A stretch of DNA of 64,000 nucleotides from positions 1,922,001 through 1,986,000 of the forward strand of contig CBDDIP010000002.1 in the NCBI GenBank assembly GCA_965229005.1, read 5' to 3'. Of this stretch, positions 50,407 through 59,195 are shown one piece after another. Each line of letters starts with the position of its first letter. Position 1 is the first letter of the stretch. Below the pieces are notes generated by a model, which saw nothing but the letters and a program-made list of their open reading frames with translations, was not told the DNA's origin and searched no databases. This DNA is from CBDDIP01 sp965229005 (GTDB lineage: Bacteria > Actinomycetota > Acidimicrobiia > Acidimicrobiales > Ilumatobacteraceae). The translations under genes were made by a program, and so were the position numbers.

Positions 50407-50552
50407 GCCGATCTCTGGAGCGAACACGTCGGTCGCCACGGTCGACCGAACCGGATCGAGATTTCTTTGTGCGCGTGTCGATCTGGGGCAGAGCCCGTTC
50501 GTTGTCCTGATGAGAACCGGCACCGAGCCGGTCCGCCCGAAAGGACACGATC

Positions 50553-50984
50553 ATGAGCACCACCACGTTCCCCGCAACGCAGGCTCCCGCCGTCACCGGC
50601 ACGTCGACCGGTCGCTACGTCCGCGCCGGTCTCATTGGCGGCCTCGTCGCCGCAGTCGCCAACACCGCCCTCGTGGCTGTGGCCCATGGCGCCGACGTCA
50701 GCCTGGACGTCGCCGACGAGGCGATCCCGTTGGCCGGGTTCGCCATGCTGACCATCGTCGGCGCCCTGCTCGGCATCGGGCTCGCGGCCATCCTGCGCCG
50801 TCGTGCGACCCGCCCGCAGCGCACCTTCGTCATCACGACCGTCGTGCTGACCGCGCTGTCAATGATTCCCGACGTCACGGCCGATGCCGCGGCGAGCACC
50901 CGCGTGCTGCTGCTGGCGACCCACCTCGTCGCTGCGGCGATCATCGTGCCGACGATCGCCCGCCGTCTCGCCGACCACCGCTGA
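50553..50984 (+). CDS. DUF6069-like four-helix membrane protein
   Basis: A 143-residue protein with four hydrophobic segments: 'AGLIGGLVAAVANTALVAVAHG', 'AGFAMLTIVGALLGIGLAAIL', 'TFVITTVVLTALSMIPDVTAD' and 'VLLLATHLVAAAIIVPTIA'. The layout and the MIPDV segment match DUF6069 as I recall it. Function unknown. GAAAGGA precedes the ATG. The 230-bp gap upstream holds only the exporter terminator and no supportable gene. Confidence 0.7.
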   Translation: MSTTTFPATQAPAVTGTSTGRYVRAGLIGGLVAAVANTALVAVAHGADVSLDVADEAIPLAGFAMLTIVGALLGIGLAAILRRRATRPQRTFVITTVVLTALSMIPDVTADAAASTRVLLLATHLVAAAIIVPTIARRLADHR

Positions 50985-50991
50985 ACCGGTC

Positions 50992-51025
50992 AGCGCCAGA
51001 ACGCGACGTTCGCTTCTGGCGCTGG
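50992..51025. terminator. bidirectional stem-loop between convergent genes
   Basis: CAGCGCCAGAA (50992-51002) pairs exactly with TTCTGGCGCTG (51015-51025), and inner GCGA/TCGC extends it past a bulge. It lies between the ends of the DUF6069-like and YceI genes. Confidence 0.6.
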
Positions 51026-51038
51026 CCAGTTCGCCGGA

Positions 51039-51779
51039 TCAGGCGCGGTCGAAGACGAGGACGAACTCGAGGAGACCGTCGTCGCCGGTCTCGGCGAAGC
51101 CGTTCGACGGGTTGGGGATGCCGTAGTCGGCGAAGACCACGGTGATGTTGCCGAGCACGCCGATGCGGCCGTTGGTCGTCTTCGCCGTGAGGTCGAAGGT
51201 GACGCTCTTGGTCACGCCGTGCAGGGTGAGGTCGCCGGTGGCCGACACGGTGATCGACTCGCCGTCGGCGGGGATCGTGCCGAAGTCGATCGGCTCGGTG
51301 AGCACGAAGGTGCCCGTCGGGAACTCGTCGACCGACATGATCCGCCCGTTGAACTGGCCGTCGCGGCGGCCGTCGTCGCTCTCGAAGGTGGCCATGTCGA
51401 CGGTGAACTCGCCAGCCGTGGCCGTGGTGCCGTCGATGGTCAGGCTGCCGGTGACGGCGTTGGTGCGTCCGGCGCCTTCGGTGTCCAGACCCGCGAGCGT
51501 CTCCTTGACGCGGTAGCCGACGGTCGAGTCGGCGGAGGCCAGGGTCCAGGTGCCGGTGGCGTCGGTGAGCGGACCGCTCACGGTCGTCCCGTCGGGAACG
51601 GTGCCTCCGGTCGTGCCGGCCACCGTGGTCGTCGTGCCGTCGAGGGCAACGTCGACGTCGCCCTCGTCGAGCTTCTTCGGCGCATCCTCCTTGATCACGA
51701 AGAACCAGATCAGGAAGGCCGCAACGGCCAGAACGGGGACGGCGGCAACACCGATGATGATCTTCGTGCGCTTCGACAT
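51039..51779 (-). CDS. YceI-family protein, membrane-anchored
   Basis: A 246-residue protein: an N-terminal anchor (IIIGVAAVPVLAVAAFLIWFFVI), a Thr-rich linker (~40-70) and a YceI lipocalin-like domain ('GTWTLASADSTVGYRVKETLAG', 'TGSLTIDGTTATAGEFTVDMATFESDDGRRDGQFNG', 'FPTGTFVLTEPI', 'DLTLHGVTKSVTFDLTAK'). YceI proteins bind isoprenoid-type lipids. The ATG at 51779 has AAGGA at proper spacing; an ATG at 51785 lies too close to it. Confidence 0.87.
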   Translation of the reverse strand: MSKRTKIIIGVAAVPVLAVAAFLIWFFVIKEDAPKKLDEGDVDVALDGTTTTVAGTTGGTVPDGTTVSGPLTDATGTWTLASADSTVGYRVKETLAGLDTEGAGRTNAVTGSLTIDGTTATAGEFTVDMATFESDDGRRDGQFNGRIMSVDEFPTGTFVLTEPIDFGTIPADGESITVSATGDLTLHGVTKSVTFDLTAKTTNGRIGVLGNITVVFADYGIPNPSNGFAETGDDGLLEFVLVFDRA

Positions 51780-51885
51780 GTGCATCCTTACGGGGGCGGG
51801 ATGAGAACGGTTCGCATCACGCTACGGCAAGGAGGTGAGAAGACGGTAAGAGCGCCGAACACGGCGTGTTCGCAGTTGGTTCGTT

Positions 51886-54800
51886 TCAGCGAGCGACGAA
51901 GTACTTCGACTGCGGGTGGTGGCAGATGATCGCGGAGGTCGTCTGCTCCGGCTGGTACTGCCAACCGGTCTCCTCGTTGACCTCGATGCCCATCCGCTCG
52001 GCGCCGAGCAGCGCGGCGACCTTGGCGTTGTCCTCGAGATCAGGGCACGCCGGGTAGCCCCACGAGTAGCGCCCGCCGCGGTACTGCTGGCGGAACAGGC
52101 CACCCAGCGACGGGCCGTCCTCGTCGACGAAGCCCCACTCGGTGCGGATGCGGTGGTGCCACATCTCGGCAAGCGCCTCGGCCATCTCCACGCCGATGCC
52201 GTGCAGCATCAGGTAGTCCTGGTACTTGTTGGCGGCGAACAGCTCGGCCGCGGCCTCGCTGACCGGTGCACCCATCGTGACGATGTGGAAGGCGGCGTAG
52301 TCGATCGCGCGTGACTCGATCGGGCGGAAGAAGTCGGCGATGCACAGGAACGGCGCCGTCTTCTGCCGCGGGTAGTGGAAGCGGGCGATCTCCGCCGAAC
52401 GATCGGTGTCGGCCCACACGACGAGGTCGTCGCCGTCGCCGTTCACCGCGTAGTAGCCGTAGACCAGCTGCGGCACCAGCACGCCGGCAGCCTTCGCCGC
52501 GGCGAGTTGCGCCCGCAGCATCGGACGGATGCGATCCTTGAACTCCTCGTCGGACTCCACGGTGCCGTCGGCGCGCGACTCCGGTCGGAATTGCCACTGG
52601 TTGCGGAAGAGCGCCGTCTCGTTGATGTACGTGGCGATCTCGTCGAGCGAGAGGCCCTTCACCACACGACTGCCGAGGAACGGCGGCACGAACACGGTGT
52701 TGTCGTCGGCCACGTCGGGGGAGCGGCGGGGCAGCTCGACCGGCGCAGCGTTCGTGCTGCCAGTGCGCGCCGGCAACACCCGACCGGTGGGGACGCGTCC
52801 GAAGTCCGGGTCCTCCACGCCGCCACGCTTGATCGTCATCAGCTTGTCCAGCGTGTGCAGGCCCTCGAACGCGTCGCGGCCGTAGAACAGACGGCCCTCG
52901 TAGACCTCGCGCAGGTCGCGCTCCACGTAGCTGCGCGTCAGCGCTGCGCCACCGAGCAGCACCGGGATCTCGGCCAGGCCGAGCTGGTTCAGCTCCTGCA
53001 GGTTCTCGCGCATGATCAGCGTGCTCTTCACGAGCAGGCCGCTCATCCCGAGTGCATCGGCGTCGACCTCCTTGACCTTGGCCACCATCTCGCTGATCGG
53101 CACCTTGATGCCGATGTTGTGCACCTCGTAGCCGTTGTTGGTGCAGATGATGTCGACGAGGTTCTTGCCGATGTCGTGCACGTCGCCCTTCACCGTGGCG
53201 AGCACGAGGCGACCCTTCGACGAGTCCGCGCCCTCGACGCGCTCCATGAACGGCTCCAGGTAGGCCACCGCGGTCTTCATCGTCTCCGCGCTCTGCAGCA
53301 CGAACGGCAGCTGCATCTGCCCACTGCCGAAGAGATCGCCGACCACCCGCATGCCGTCGAGCAGCACGTCGTTGACGATCGCCAGCGCGGGCATGCCCGA
53401 CGCCATCGCCTCGTCGAGCTCGGCGCTGAGGCCGTCGCGCTCGCCGTCGATGATGCGGTGCTTCAGTCGCTCGGCGACCGGCCAGTCGGTGCGGTCCTCC
53501 TTGACGGCCTTCACGCTCTTGACGTCGGCGAACACCTCGAGCAGCTGCTGCAGCGGGTCGTAGCCCGGGCGACGGCGGTCGTAGACGAGGTCCATGCACA
53601 CGTCGAGCTGCTCCTGCGCGATCTTGTTGAGCGGCACGATCTTCGCGGCGTGCACGATCGCCGAGTCGAGGCCGGCTTGCACCGCCTCGTGGAGGAACAC
53701 GCTGTTGAGCACGTGGCGAGCGGCGGGCGACAGGCCGAAGCTGACGTTGCTGACGCCGAGGGTGGTGTGCGCTCCCGGGATCTCGGTCTTGATCCGCTTG
53801 ATCGCCTCGATCGTGTACATCGCGTCACGGCGCAGATCGTCGTCGCCAGTGGACAGCGGGAAGGTCAGCGCGTCGAAGATCAGGTCGTTCGACGACAGGC
53901 CGTAGCGCTCGGTGGCGATCTCGTGGATGCGATGAGCGATCTCCATCTTCCACTCGACGTCGCGCGCCTGCCCGCGCTCATCGATCAGGAGGCAGATCAC
54001 CGCCGCGCCGTAGTCGCGTGCCAACGAGAAGACGCGGTCGAGTCGACTGCCCGGCAGCTCGCCGTCTTCGAGGTTGGCCGAGTTGAGGATCGCCCGCCCG
54101 CCGATGTGCATCAGCCCGGCTTCCATCACCTGCGGCTCGGTGCTGTCGAGCACCAGCGGCACGCTCGCCTGCGTGGCGAAGCGGCTGGCGATCTCGTGCA
54201 TGTCCTCCGTGCCGTCGCGGGCGACGTAGTCGACGCACACGTCGAGCACGTGGGCACCCTCACGCACCTGCTCGATGGCAATCTTCGTGCACGCGTCCCA
54301 GTCGGTGTTGAGCATCGCGTCGCGGAACGCCTTCGAGCCGTTCGCGTTGGTGCGCTCGCCGATGATCAGGAAGCTGGCGTCCTGCTGGAACGTGACCGGG
54401 CTGTAGATCGAGGTGACGCTCGGCTCGAACACCGGGGTGCGTTTGGCCGGCTCGGCGGCACGCACCGCCTCGACCACCTGGCGCAGGTGCTCGGGCGTGG
54501 TGCCGCAGCAGCCACCGACGACGCGCACGCCGAGGTCGGCGACGTGATGGCGGTGGAACTCGGCCAGCTGCTCGGGCGTGAGGTCGTAGTGCGTGCGACC
54601 CTCGACGACGCTCGGCAGGCCTGCGTTCGGGATGACGCTGATCGGGATCGTGCAGTGCTGCGACAGGTAGCGAAGGTGCTCCTGCATCTCCGCCGGCCCG
54701 GTGGCGCAGTTGATGCCCAGCACGTCGGGACGCATGGCGATGATCGAGGTGAGCACCGCGCCGATCTCGCTGCCCATCAGCATCCGGCCGGTGGTCTCCA

Positions 54801-55386
54801 TGCTCACCTGCACCTGCAGCGGCAGGTCTCGACCCGCCTCGCGCATCGCATCGCGGCAGCCGAGCATCGCCGCCTTGGTCTGCAGCAGGTCGATGCACGT
54901 CTCGATGAGGAACAGGTCGACGCCACCCTCGAGCAGCCCGACCGCTTGCTCGCGGTAGGCGGCGCGCAGGTCGGTGAAGCTGATGTGCCCGAGGCTGGGC
55001 AACTTGGTGCCCGGACCGATGCTGCCGGCGACGTAGCGCGAGCGGCCGTCGGCGGCTTCGTACTCGTCGGCGACTCGCCGCGCGATCTGTGCGCCGGCGA
55101 CGTTGAGCTCGTGGGTCTTGTCGGCGATGCCGTACTCGGCGAGCACCACCGAGAAGCTGCCGAAGGTTGCGGTCTCGAGCGCATCGACGCCTGCGTCGAG
55201 GAAGGCGCGGTGCATCGCCTCGATCACATCGGGGCGGGTGAGGCACAACATCTCGTTGCAGCCCTCGAGCGCAGGACCACCGAAATCGTCGGCGGAGAGG
55301 TCCAGTCCCTGCACGAACGTGCCGAAGGCGCCGTCGTAGATGATCACCCGGTCGGCAATGGCCTCCAGGTACGGCTCCCGCGTCAT
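51886..55386 (-). CDS. metH: cobalamin-dependent methionine synthase
   Basis: A 1166-residue enzyme that transfers the methyl group of 5-methyltetrahydrofolate to homocysteine via cobalamin. Homocysteine domain ~1-320 with zinc Cys residues (GINCATG and GGCCGTTPEHL near 290). Pterin-binding domain ~345-610 (IIGERTNANGSKAF). B12 cap and binding domains ~640-880, with GDVHDIGKN near 734. Reactivation domain ~900-1166 (EMWHHRIRTEWGF, RYSWGYPACPDLEDN, HPQSKYFV). All domains are complete. The start is 8 nt after a TAGCCT box, and the 36-bp divergent gap leaves no room for a cobalamin riboswitch. Confidence 0.95.
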   Translation of the reverse strand: MTREPYLEAIADRVIIYDGAFGTFVQGLDLSADDFGGPALEGCNEMLCLTRPDVIEAMHRAFLDAGVDALETATFGSFSVVLAEYGIADKTHELNVAGAQIARRVADEYEAADGRSRYVAGSIGPGTKLPSLGHISFTDLRAAYREQAVGLLEGGVDLFLIETCIDLLQTKAAMLGCRDAMREAGRDLPLQVQVSMETTGRMLMGSEIGAVLTSIIAMRPDVLGINCATGPAEMQEHLRYLSQHCTIPISVIPNAGLPSVVEGRTHYDLTPEQLAEFHRHHVADLGVRVVGGCCGTTPEHLRQVVEAVRAAEPAKRTPVFEPSVTSIYSPVTFQQDASFLIIGERTNANGSKAFRDAMLNTDWDACTKIAIEQVREGAHVLDVCVDYVARDGTEDMHEIASRFATQASVPLVLDSTEPQVMEAGLMHIGGRAILNSANLEDGELPGSRLDRVFSLARDYGAAVICLLIDERGQARDVEWKMEIAHRIHEIATERYGLSSNDLIFDALTFPLSTGDDDLRRDAMYTIEAIKRIKTEIPGAHTTLGVSNVSFGLSPAARHVLNSVFLHEAVQAGLDSAIVHAAKIVPLNKIAQEQLDVCMDLVYDRRRPGYDPLQQLLEVFADVKSVKAVKEDRTDWPVAERLKHRIIDGERDGLSAELDEAMASGMPALAIVNDVLLDGMRVVGDLFGSGQMQLPFVLQSAETMKTAVAYLEPFMERVEGADSSKGRLVLATVKGDVHDIGKNLVDIICTNNGYEVHNIGIKVPISEMVAKVKEVDADALGMSGLLVKSTLIMRENLQELNQLGLAEIPVLLGGAALTRSYVERDLREVYEGRLFYGRDAFEGLHTLDKLMTIKRGGVEDPDFGRVPTGRVLPARTGSTNAAPVELPRRSPDVADDNTVFVPPFLGSRVVKGLSLDEIATYINETALFRNQWQFRPESRADGTVESDEEFKDRIRPMLRAQLAAAKAAGVLVPQLVYGYYAVNGDGDDLVVWADTDRSAEIARFHYPRQKTAPFLCIADFFRPIESRAIDYAAFHIVTMGAPVSEAAAELFAANKYQDYLMLHGIGVEMAEALAEMWHHRIRTEWGFVDEDGPSLGGLFRQQYRGGRYSWGYPACPDLEDNAKVAALLGAERMGIEVNEETGWQYQPEQTTSAIICHHPQSKYFVAR

Positions 55387-55394
55387 GGCAGCCC

Positions 55395-55414
55395 AGGCTA
55401 CCGATGACTACCCT
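55395..55414. promoter_or_regulatory. back-to-back -10 boxes for metH and pepA
   Basis: Minus-strand TAGCCT (55400-55395) is 8 nt before the metH ATG, and plus-strand TACCCT (55409-55414) is 7 nt before the pepA ATG. Both genes start within 36 bp, so the two polymerase sites overlap and the transcripts should be leaderless. Confidence 0.55.
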
Positions 55415-55421
55415 GCGCCCC

Positions 55422-56879
55422 ATGACCGATTCCGTGATCGCCAGCGTGGAGCTGGCGCGCAGCACCCCCAAGAACGTCGACGCAGTGGGCGTCCCTGTCG
55501 CCGCGAGTGGCCCCGTGCCGCGCTCACTCGGGCTCAGCCGTGCCGCGCTTGCCGCCGCCGGCTTCGAGGGCAAGGCGGGCCAGACGCTGGTGCTGCCGTC
55601 GCCGACCGGGCCGACGCAGATCGCCGTCGGCATCGGCGATCCGGCCAAGGTGAACGCGCAGCTGCTGCGCAACGCAGCCGCGTCACTCGTGCGTGCCGCC
55701 GGCAAGCGGGCCACGATCGCAACCTCGCTCGCCGACGTCGAGGGGGTCGACGGCGCCACGGCGGGGCAGGCCGTTGCGGAAGGTGCGCTGCTGGCGTCCT
55801 ACAGGTTCGGCGGGTTGAAGAGCGACAAGCCGACGCCGTCGCTGACGCAGCTCGTGCTCGTCGCCGGTGACAAGCGCTCGGCCGGGGTGCGGCTCGGCGC
55901 GGACCGCGGCGCCGTCACCGCTCGTGCCGCGGCGCTGGCGCGCGACCTTGCCAACACGCCGCCGGCGCACATGACGGCGCGGATCATCGCCGATCGAGCG
56001 GTGGCCATCGCCGCGGAGACCGGTCTGCAGGCCGAGGTGTTCAACCGCGATCAGCTCGCGGCGATGGGTTGCGGTGGCATGGTCGGGGTCAACAAGGGCA
56101 GCACCGAACCGCCCCGTGTCGTCAAGCTGACCTACACGCCGCGCAACCCCAGCGGTCACCTCGCACTCGTCGGCAAGGGCGTGATGTACGACTCGGGCGG
56201 CATCAGCCTCAAGCCGTCCGACGGCATGCACGCGATGATGAAGATGGACATGAGCGGTGCCGCCGCAGTGCTGGCCACGATGAGCACCCTCAAGGCGCTG
56301 AAGTGCAAGGCCAAGGTGACCGGCTACCTGATGTGCACCGACAACATGCCGTCGGGCAGCGCGCTGAAGCTCGGCGACGTGCTCACGTTCCGCAACGGCA
56401 AGACGGCGGAGATCATGAACACGGATGCCGAGGGGCGGTTGGTGCTCGCCGACGGACTGTCGCTCGCGGTCGAGGAGACGCCCGATGCTGTGGTCGACAT
56501 CGCCACGCTGACCGGTTCGGCGTTGGGTGCGCTCGGTACGAAGATGGCAGCGGTCTTCTCCAACGACGACGCGTTCGCGGCGAAGGTCAAGGACGCTGCT
56601 GCGGACACCGACGAGCAGCTGTGGCAGATGCCGCTGGAGCGCTCCTACCGCAAGCTGCTCGACTCGAACGTCGCCGACATGAAGAACATCGGCGGGCCGT
56701 ACGGCGGTGCGATCATCGCCGCCCTGTTCCTGGCCGAGTTCGTCGGCGACACGCCGTGGGCGCACCTCGACATCGCCGGCACGATGAACTCCGACGGCGA
56801 CGATGGTTGGCTGTCGCGCGGCGGCACCGGCTTCGGCACGCGCCTGATGATCGATCTCGCCACCTCGTTCCGCAGCTGA
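55422..56879 (+). CDS. pepA: leucyl aminopeptidase (M17 family)
   Basis: A 485-residue metallo-aminopeptidase that removes N-terminal residues from peptides. An N-terminal domain spans ~1-160. The catalytic domain has 'GKGVMYDSGGISLKPSDGMHAMMKMDMSGAAAV' near residue 250, providing the Lys and Asp ligands, and 'NTDAEGRLVLADGL' near 333, the M17 signature. Only the C-terminal domain carries metal ligands, and all are intact. The ATG at 55422 is preferred over one at 55404 because of the -10 box. Confidence 0.92.
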   Translation: MTDSVIASVELARSTPKNVDAVGVPVAASGPVPRSLGLSRAALAAAGFEGKAGQTLVLPSPTGPTQIAVGIGDPAKVNAQLLRNAAASLVRAAGKRATIATSLADVEGVDGATAGQAVAEGALLASYRFGGLKSDKPTPSLTQLVLVAGDKRSAGVRLGADRGAVTARAAALARDLANTPPAHMTARIIADRAVAIAAETGLQAEVFNRDQLAAMGCGGMVGVNKGSTEPPRVVKLTYTPRNPSGHLALVGKGVMYDSGGISLKPSDGMHAMMKMDMSGAAAVLATMSTLKALKCKAKVTGYLMCTDNMPSGSALKLGDVLTFRNGKTAEIMNTDAEGRLVLADGLSLAVEETPDAVVDIATLTGSALGALGTKMAAVFSNDDAFAAKVKDAAADTDEQLWQMPLERSYRKLLDSNVADMKNIGGPYGGAIIAALFLAEFVGDTPWAHLDIAGTMNSDGDDGWLSRGGTGFGTRLMIDLATSFRS

Positions 56880-56886
56880 GCCGTTC

Positions 56887-57516
56887 GTGAACGGCGGATC
56901 GTGGGCGGTGCTGGCGGTCCTCGCGGTCGTCTGCGTCGGGAACTGGTGGTCGCGGTACCGGCACATCCCCAGCCTCGAGGTGGCCACCAAGCCGTTGGCG
57001 ACGGTGCTCGCTGGGGCGTTGTGCATCGTGCACGGCAGCGGCGGACCGGTTACCGCGATCGCGGTGATCGGGTTCCTGCTCTGCCTGGCCGGCGACGTGT
57101 TCCTGCTCCCGCAGATCGACCAGTTCATCGCCGGGCTGGCGTCGTTCCTGCTCGGTCACGTCGCCTTCGTCGTCGCGTGCATCGTCGCCGGGCTCGACGA
57201 GAGCACGTGGGCGTTCCCGGCGATCATCGTCATCGGCTTCGTGATGGCCACGGTGGGCCGCCAGGTGCTCGACGGTGCCCGCTCGAAAGAGCCCGGGCTG
57301 CTCGTCCCGGTGACGGCCTACCTCGTCGTCATCGGCTCGATGTTCGTGTTCGCCTCGGCGACCGGTCGGGTCGTGGCGGTGATCGGGGCAGCGTTCTTCG
57401 TCACCTCGGACAGCATCCTCGGCTTCGACAAGTTCGCCCGGCAGCAGCCCAGGGCCGACGTGGCCATCATGGTCACCTACCACCTCGCCCTCGGCGGCCT
57501 CGCCCTCGGCCTGTAG
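56887..57516 (+). CDS. YhhN-family membrane protein (lysoplasmalogenase-like)
   Basis: A 209-residue polytopic protein with about seven or eight hydrophobic helices. 'LEVATKPLATVLAGALCI', 'GFLLCLAGDVFLLPQIDQFIAGLASFLLGHVAFVVACI' and 'GAAFFVTSDSILGFDKF' contain the family's conserved Lys, Asp, Gly-His and SDSILA-like residues. Relatives cleave the vinyl-ether bond of lysoplasmalogens. The GTG is 7 bp after the pepA stop, so it is probably co-transcribed. Confidence 0.85.
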   Translation: MNGGSWAVLAVLAVVCVGNWWSRYRHIPSLEVATKPLATVLAGALCIVHGSGGPVTAIAVIGFLLCLAGDVFLLPQIDQFIAGLASFLLGHVAFVVACIVAGLDESTWAFPAIIVIGFVMATVGRQVLDGARSKEPGLLVPVTAYLVVIGSMFVFASATGRVVAVIGAAFFVTSDSILGFDKFARQQPRADVAIMVTYHLALGGLALGL

Positions 57517-57522
57517 CGCTGC

Positions 57523-57700
57523 GGTTCTCGTTCCGAATCGTCACGTGACGCAACGCGGGCGGTTCGGCGTTGGGCGCGCTCGCGGCGAGACAGCGATCTC
57601 GGCGCCCGTGGTGACGGAAGCCGTCACGGAACTCGCCGAGAAGCGGCGGTTCGTCGCGATCGCGCCCAAGGTTTCGTCACGTGACGATTCGCAAGGAACC
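57523..57700. repeat. MITE-like long imperfect palindrome
   Basis: Exact 17-bp inverted ends CGAATCGTCACGTGACG (57534-57550) and CGTCACGTGACGATTCG (57675-57691), with GGTTC/GAACC just outside (57523-57527, 57696-57700). Inside are GGGCGCGCTCGCG (57572-57584) against CGCGATCGCGCCC (57655-57667), one mismatch, and a central hairpin GTGACGG-AAG-CCGTCAC (57611-57627). It fills the gap between two convergent genes and encodes nothing convincing. Confidence 0.65.
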
Positions 57701-57701
57701 C

Positions 57702-58514
57702 TCAGGCTGGCGGGCGGCGTGCCTCGAGGGCCAGGCGGACCTGGCTGGCCAGCCACTCGCCGACGGCCGTGTAGCCGGCCCCGATCAGGTGCGGGCAGCG
57801 GTTCTCGGTGTAGTCCGGATGAGCGGCGAGGAACGTGGGGTAGTCGGCGAGGGCCAGGTTCGGCCAGCGACCCGTCGCCGTCTGGAGGTCGGCGTTCATC
57901 TTCACCGTCGCGGCCTTGTAGGCGCTGGAGCAATCGTTGGGCGGTGCCAGCATCGCCCACACGACCAGGCGATCGCCTGCCGCTTCCATCACCGTGTCGA
58001 TGAGCCCGGGGAAGTCGCCGCTGCGCGACATGGAGTACGCGTTGTGGAACCCGAGCATGACGACGGCGACCTCGGCCGGTTGGCCCTTGGCCTGACCCAG
58101 CGCAGCCGCACCCTCGGCCACGGTGATGCCGGGGCGCCCGCCCTTCCAGACGAGCTCGCACTGGACGCCGGCGAGCGCCGCGTCGAAATCGTGGTTGATC
58201 ACGCCGGTGCCCACCGAGTCGCCGACTGCCACGACGTGACACGGTGCCGGGACGAAGACGGTGGTCGTGGTGCTCGTCGAGGTGGTCGATGTCGAGCTCG
58301 TCGTCGTCGGTTGGCTCGACTTCGGGACCGCGGTGCTCGTCGTCGTGACGGCGGCCGTCGAGTCCGCCACCTGGGCGGCGGACGTGTCGCGGGGACTGCC
58401 CGAGGAGTCGTTGTTGCGAGAGCTCGCGACGAGCACCGCCGCGACGGCGAGCGCCGCCGCGACGACGAAGAGCGCATGCCGCGTCGCGCCCCGAACTGGT
58501 TCGCCCTGAGCCAC
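57702..58514 (-). CDS. membrane-anchored SGNH/GDSL-type hydrolase
   Basis: A 270-residue exported protein. A transmembrane helix lies at ~18-35 (ALFVVAAALAVAAVLVAS), followed by a Thr/Ser-rich linker to ~85. The SGNH-like domain has the GDS nucleophile (HVVAVGDSVGTGV), a block with 'VVMLGFHNAYSMS' and the C-terminal 'NRCPHLIGAGYTAVGEWLA', where the Asp/His pair would lie. It probably hydrolyses an ester outside the cell. The GTG at 58514 follows a TAGCCT box by 8 nt; longer in-frame readings run into the next gene. Confidence 0.78.
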   Translation of the reverse strand: MAQGEPVRGATRHALFVVAAALAVAAVLVASSRNNDSSGSPRDTSAAQVADSTAAVTTTSTAVPKSSQPTTTSSTSTTSTSTTTTVFVPAPCHVVAVGDSVGTGVINHDFDAALAGVQCELVWKGGRPGITVAEGAAALGQAKGQPAEVAVVMLGFHNAYSMSRSGDFPGLIDTVMEAAGDRLVVWAMLAPPNDCSSAYKAATVKMNADLQTATGRWPNLALADYPTFLAAHPDYTENRCPHLIGAGYTAVGEWLASQVRLALEARRPPA

Positions 58515-58522
58515 GAGCGAAA

Positions 58523-58528
58523 AGGCTA
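58523..58528 (-). promoter_or_regulatory. -10 box of SGNH hydrolase gene, probable leaderless start
   Basis: Minus-strand TAGCCT, 8 nt before the GTG whose first base is 58514. Confidence 0.45.
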
Positions 58529-58534
58529 CTGGCG

Positions 58535-59110
58535 TCAGGCGGAGAGCGCGGCGATGTCGGTGGCCGTGGCCGGGGTGATGCCGAGTGCGAGCAGCTGGCG
58601 CTCGATCACCTCGGGGTCGTCGCCAACGGCGGTCATCGCCGCGGCCAGCACTCGGGCACGGGACGTCTCTGAGGCGCGGTCGACCGTGCTGCGTTGCCAC
58701 GCCAGATGCGCCGACCGCAGGTCCTGCGGCATGCGTGCCAGGTGGCGTGCGGCCACCGGGGGCAGCTTGCGGCGCACGGCGAGCGCTCCGCCGCCGAACT
58801 GGGCGACGCCGAACAGCACGCAGCGGTTGAGGGCGCGGATGAACGGGCTGTTGGCGCCCGGGTGGTACGCCACGCCGAGTGCCTTGGCCGTTTCCGCGAG
58901 GTCGACCTCGTAGCCCAACGGATAGCGCTGGAACCCGTGCACCAGTCGACGCTGCAGCCAGAGCGCGGTCGGGCCGATGACGTTCAACCAGAACATCTCG
59001 ACGTACTCGGACCGGACCTCGAAGCCGACGTCGTCGACCACCGGGTCGAGCCACGGCACGACCATCAACTCGGTCTGATCAACGGGGATGTCAAGGGCGA
59101 CGTACGACAT
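58535..59110 (-). CDS. hypothetical protein
   Basis: A 191-residue soluble, mostly helical protein that I do not recognise. Notable stretches are 'EYVEMFWLNVIGPTALWLQRRLVHGFQRYPLGYEVDLAETAKALGVAYHPGANSPFIRALNRCVLFG' and an Ala/Arg-rich C-terminal half. The composition looks genuinely coding (low Arg-Pro noise, regular hydrophobic spacing). GGAGG precedes the ATG at 59110. It lies just upstream of the SGNH gene on the same strand. Confidence 0.7.
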   Translation of the reverse strand: MSYVALDIPVDQTELMVVPWLDPVVDDVGFEVRSEYVEMFWLNVIGPTALWLQRRLVHGFQRYPLGYEVDLAETAKALGVAYHPGANSPFIRALNRCVLFGVAQFGGGALAVRRKLPPVAARHLARMPQDLRSAHLAWQRSTVDRASETSRARVLAAAMTAVGDDPEVIERQLLALGITPATATDIAALSA

Positions 59111-59195
59111 GGCTGCCTCCAGCGGTGTGGTGCGACGAAGAAGGCCGCATCAACAAAGAACCGTGCCGAACCCGCCGAAGCGGAAAAGCCGCTGC

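Noticed and set aside
52375..55407. 1010-codon plus-strand open frame
   Set aside because: Antisense to metH, whose reading frame shows all expected domains.
55387..55421. cobalamin riboswitch upstream of metH
   Set aside because: The intergenic space is 36 bp and contains two -10 boxes; no B12-box-like sequence fits.
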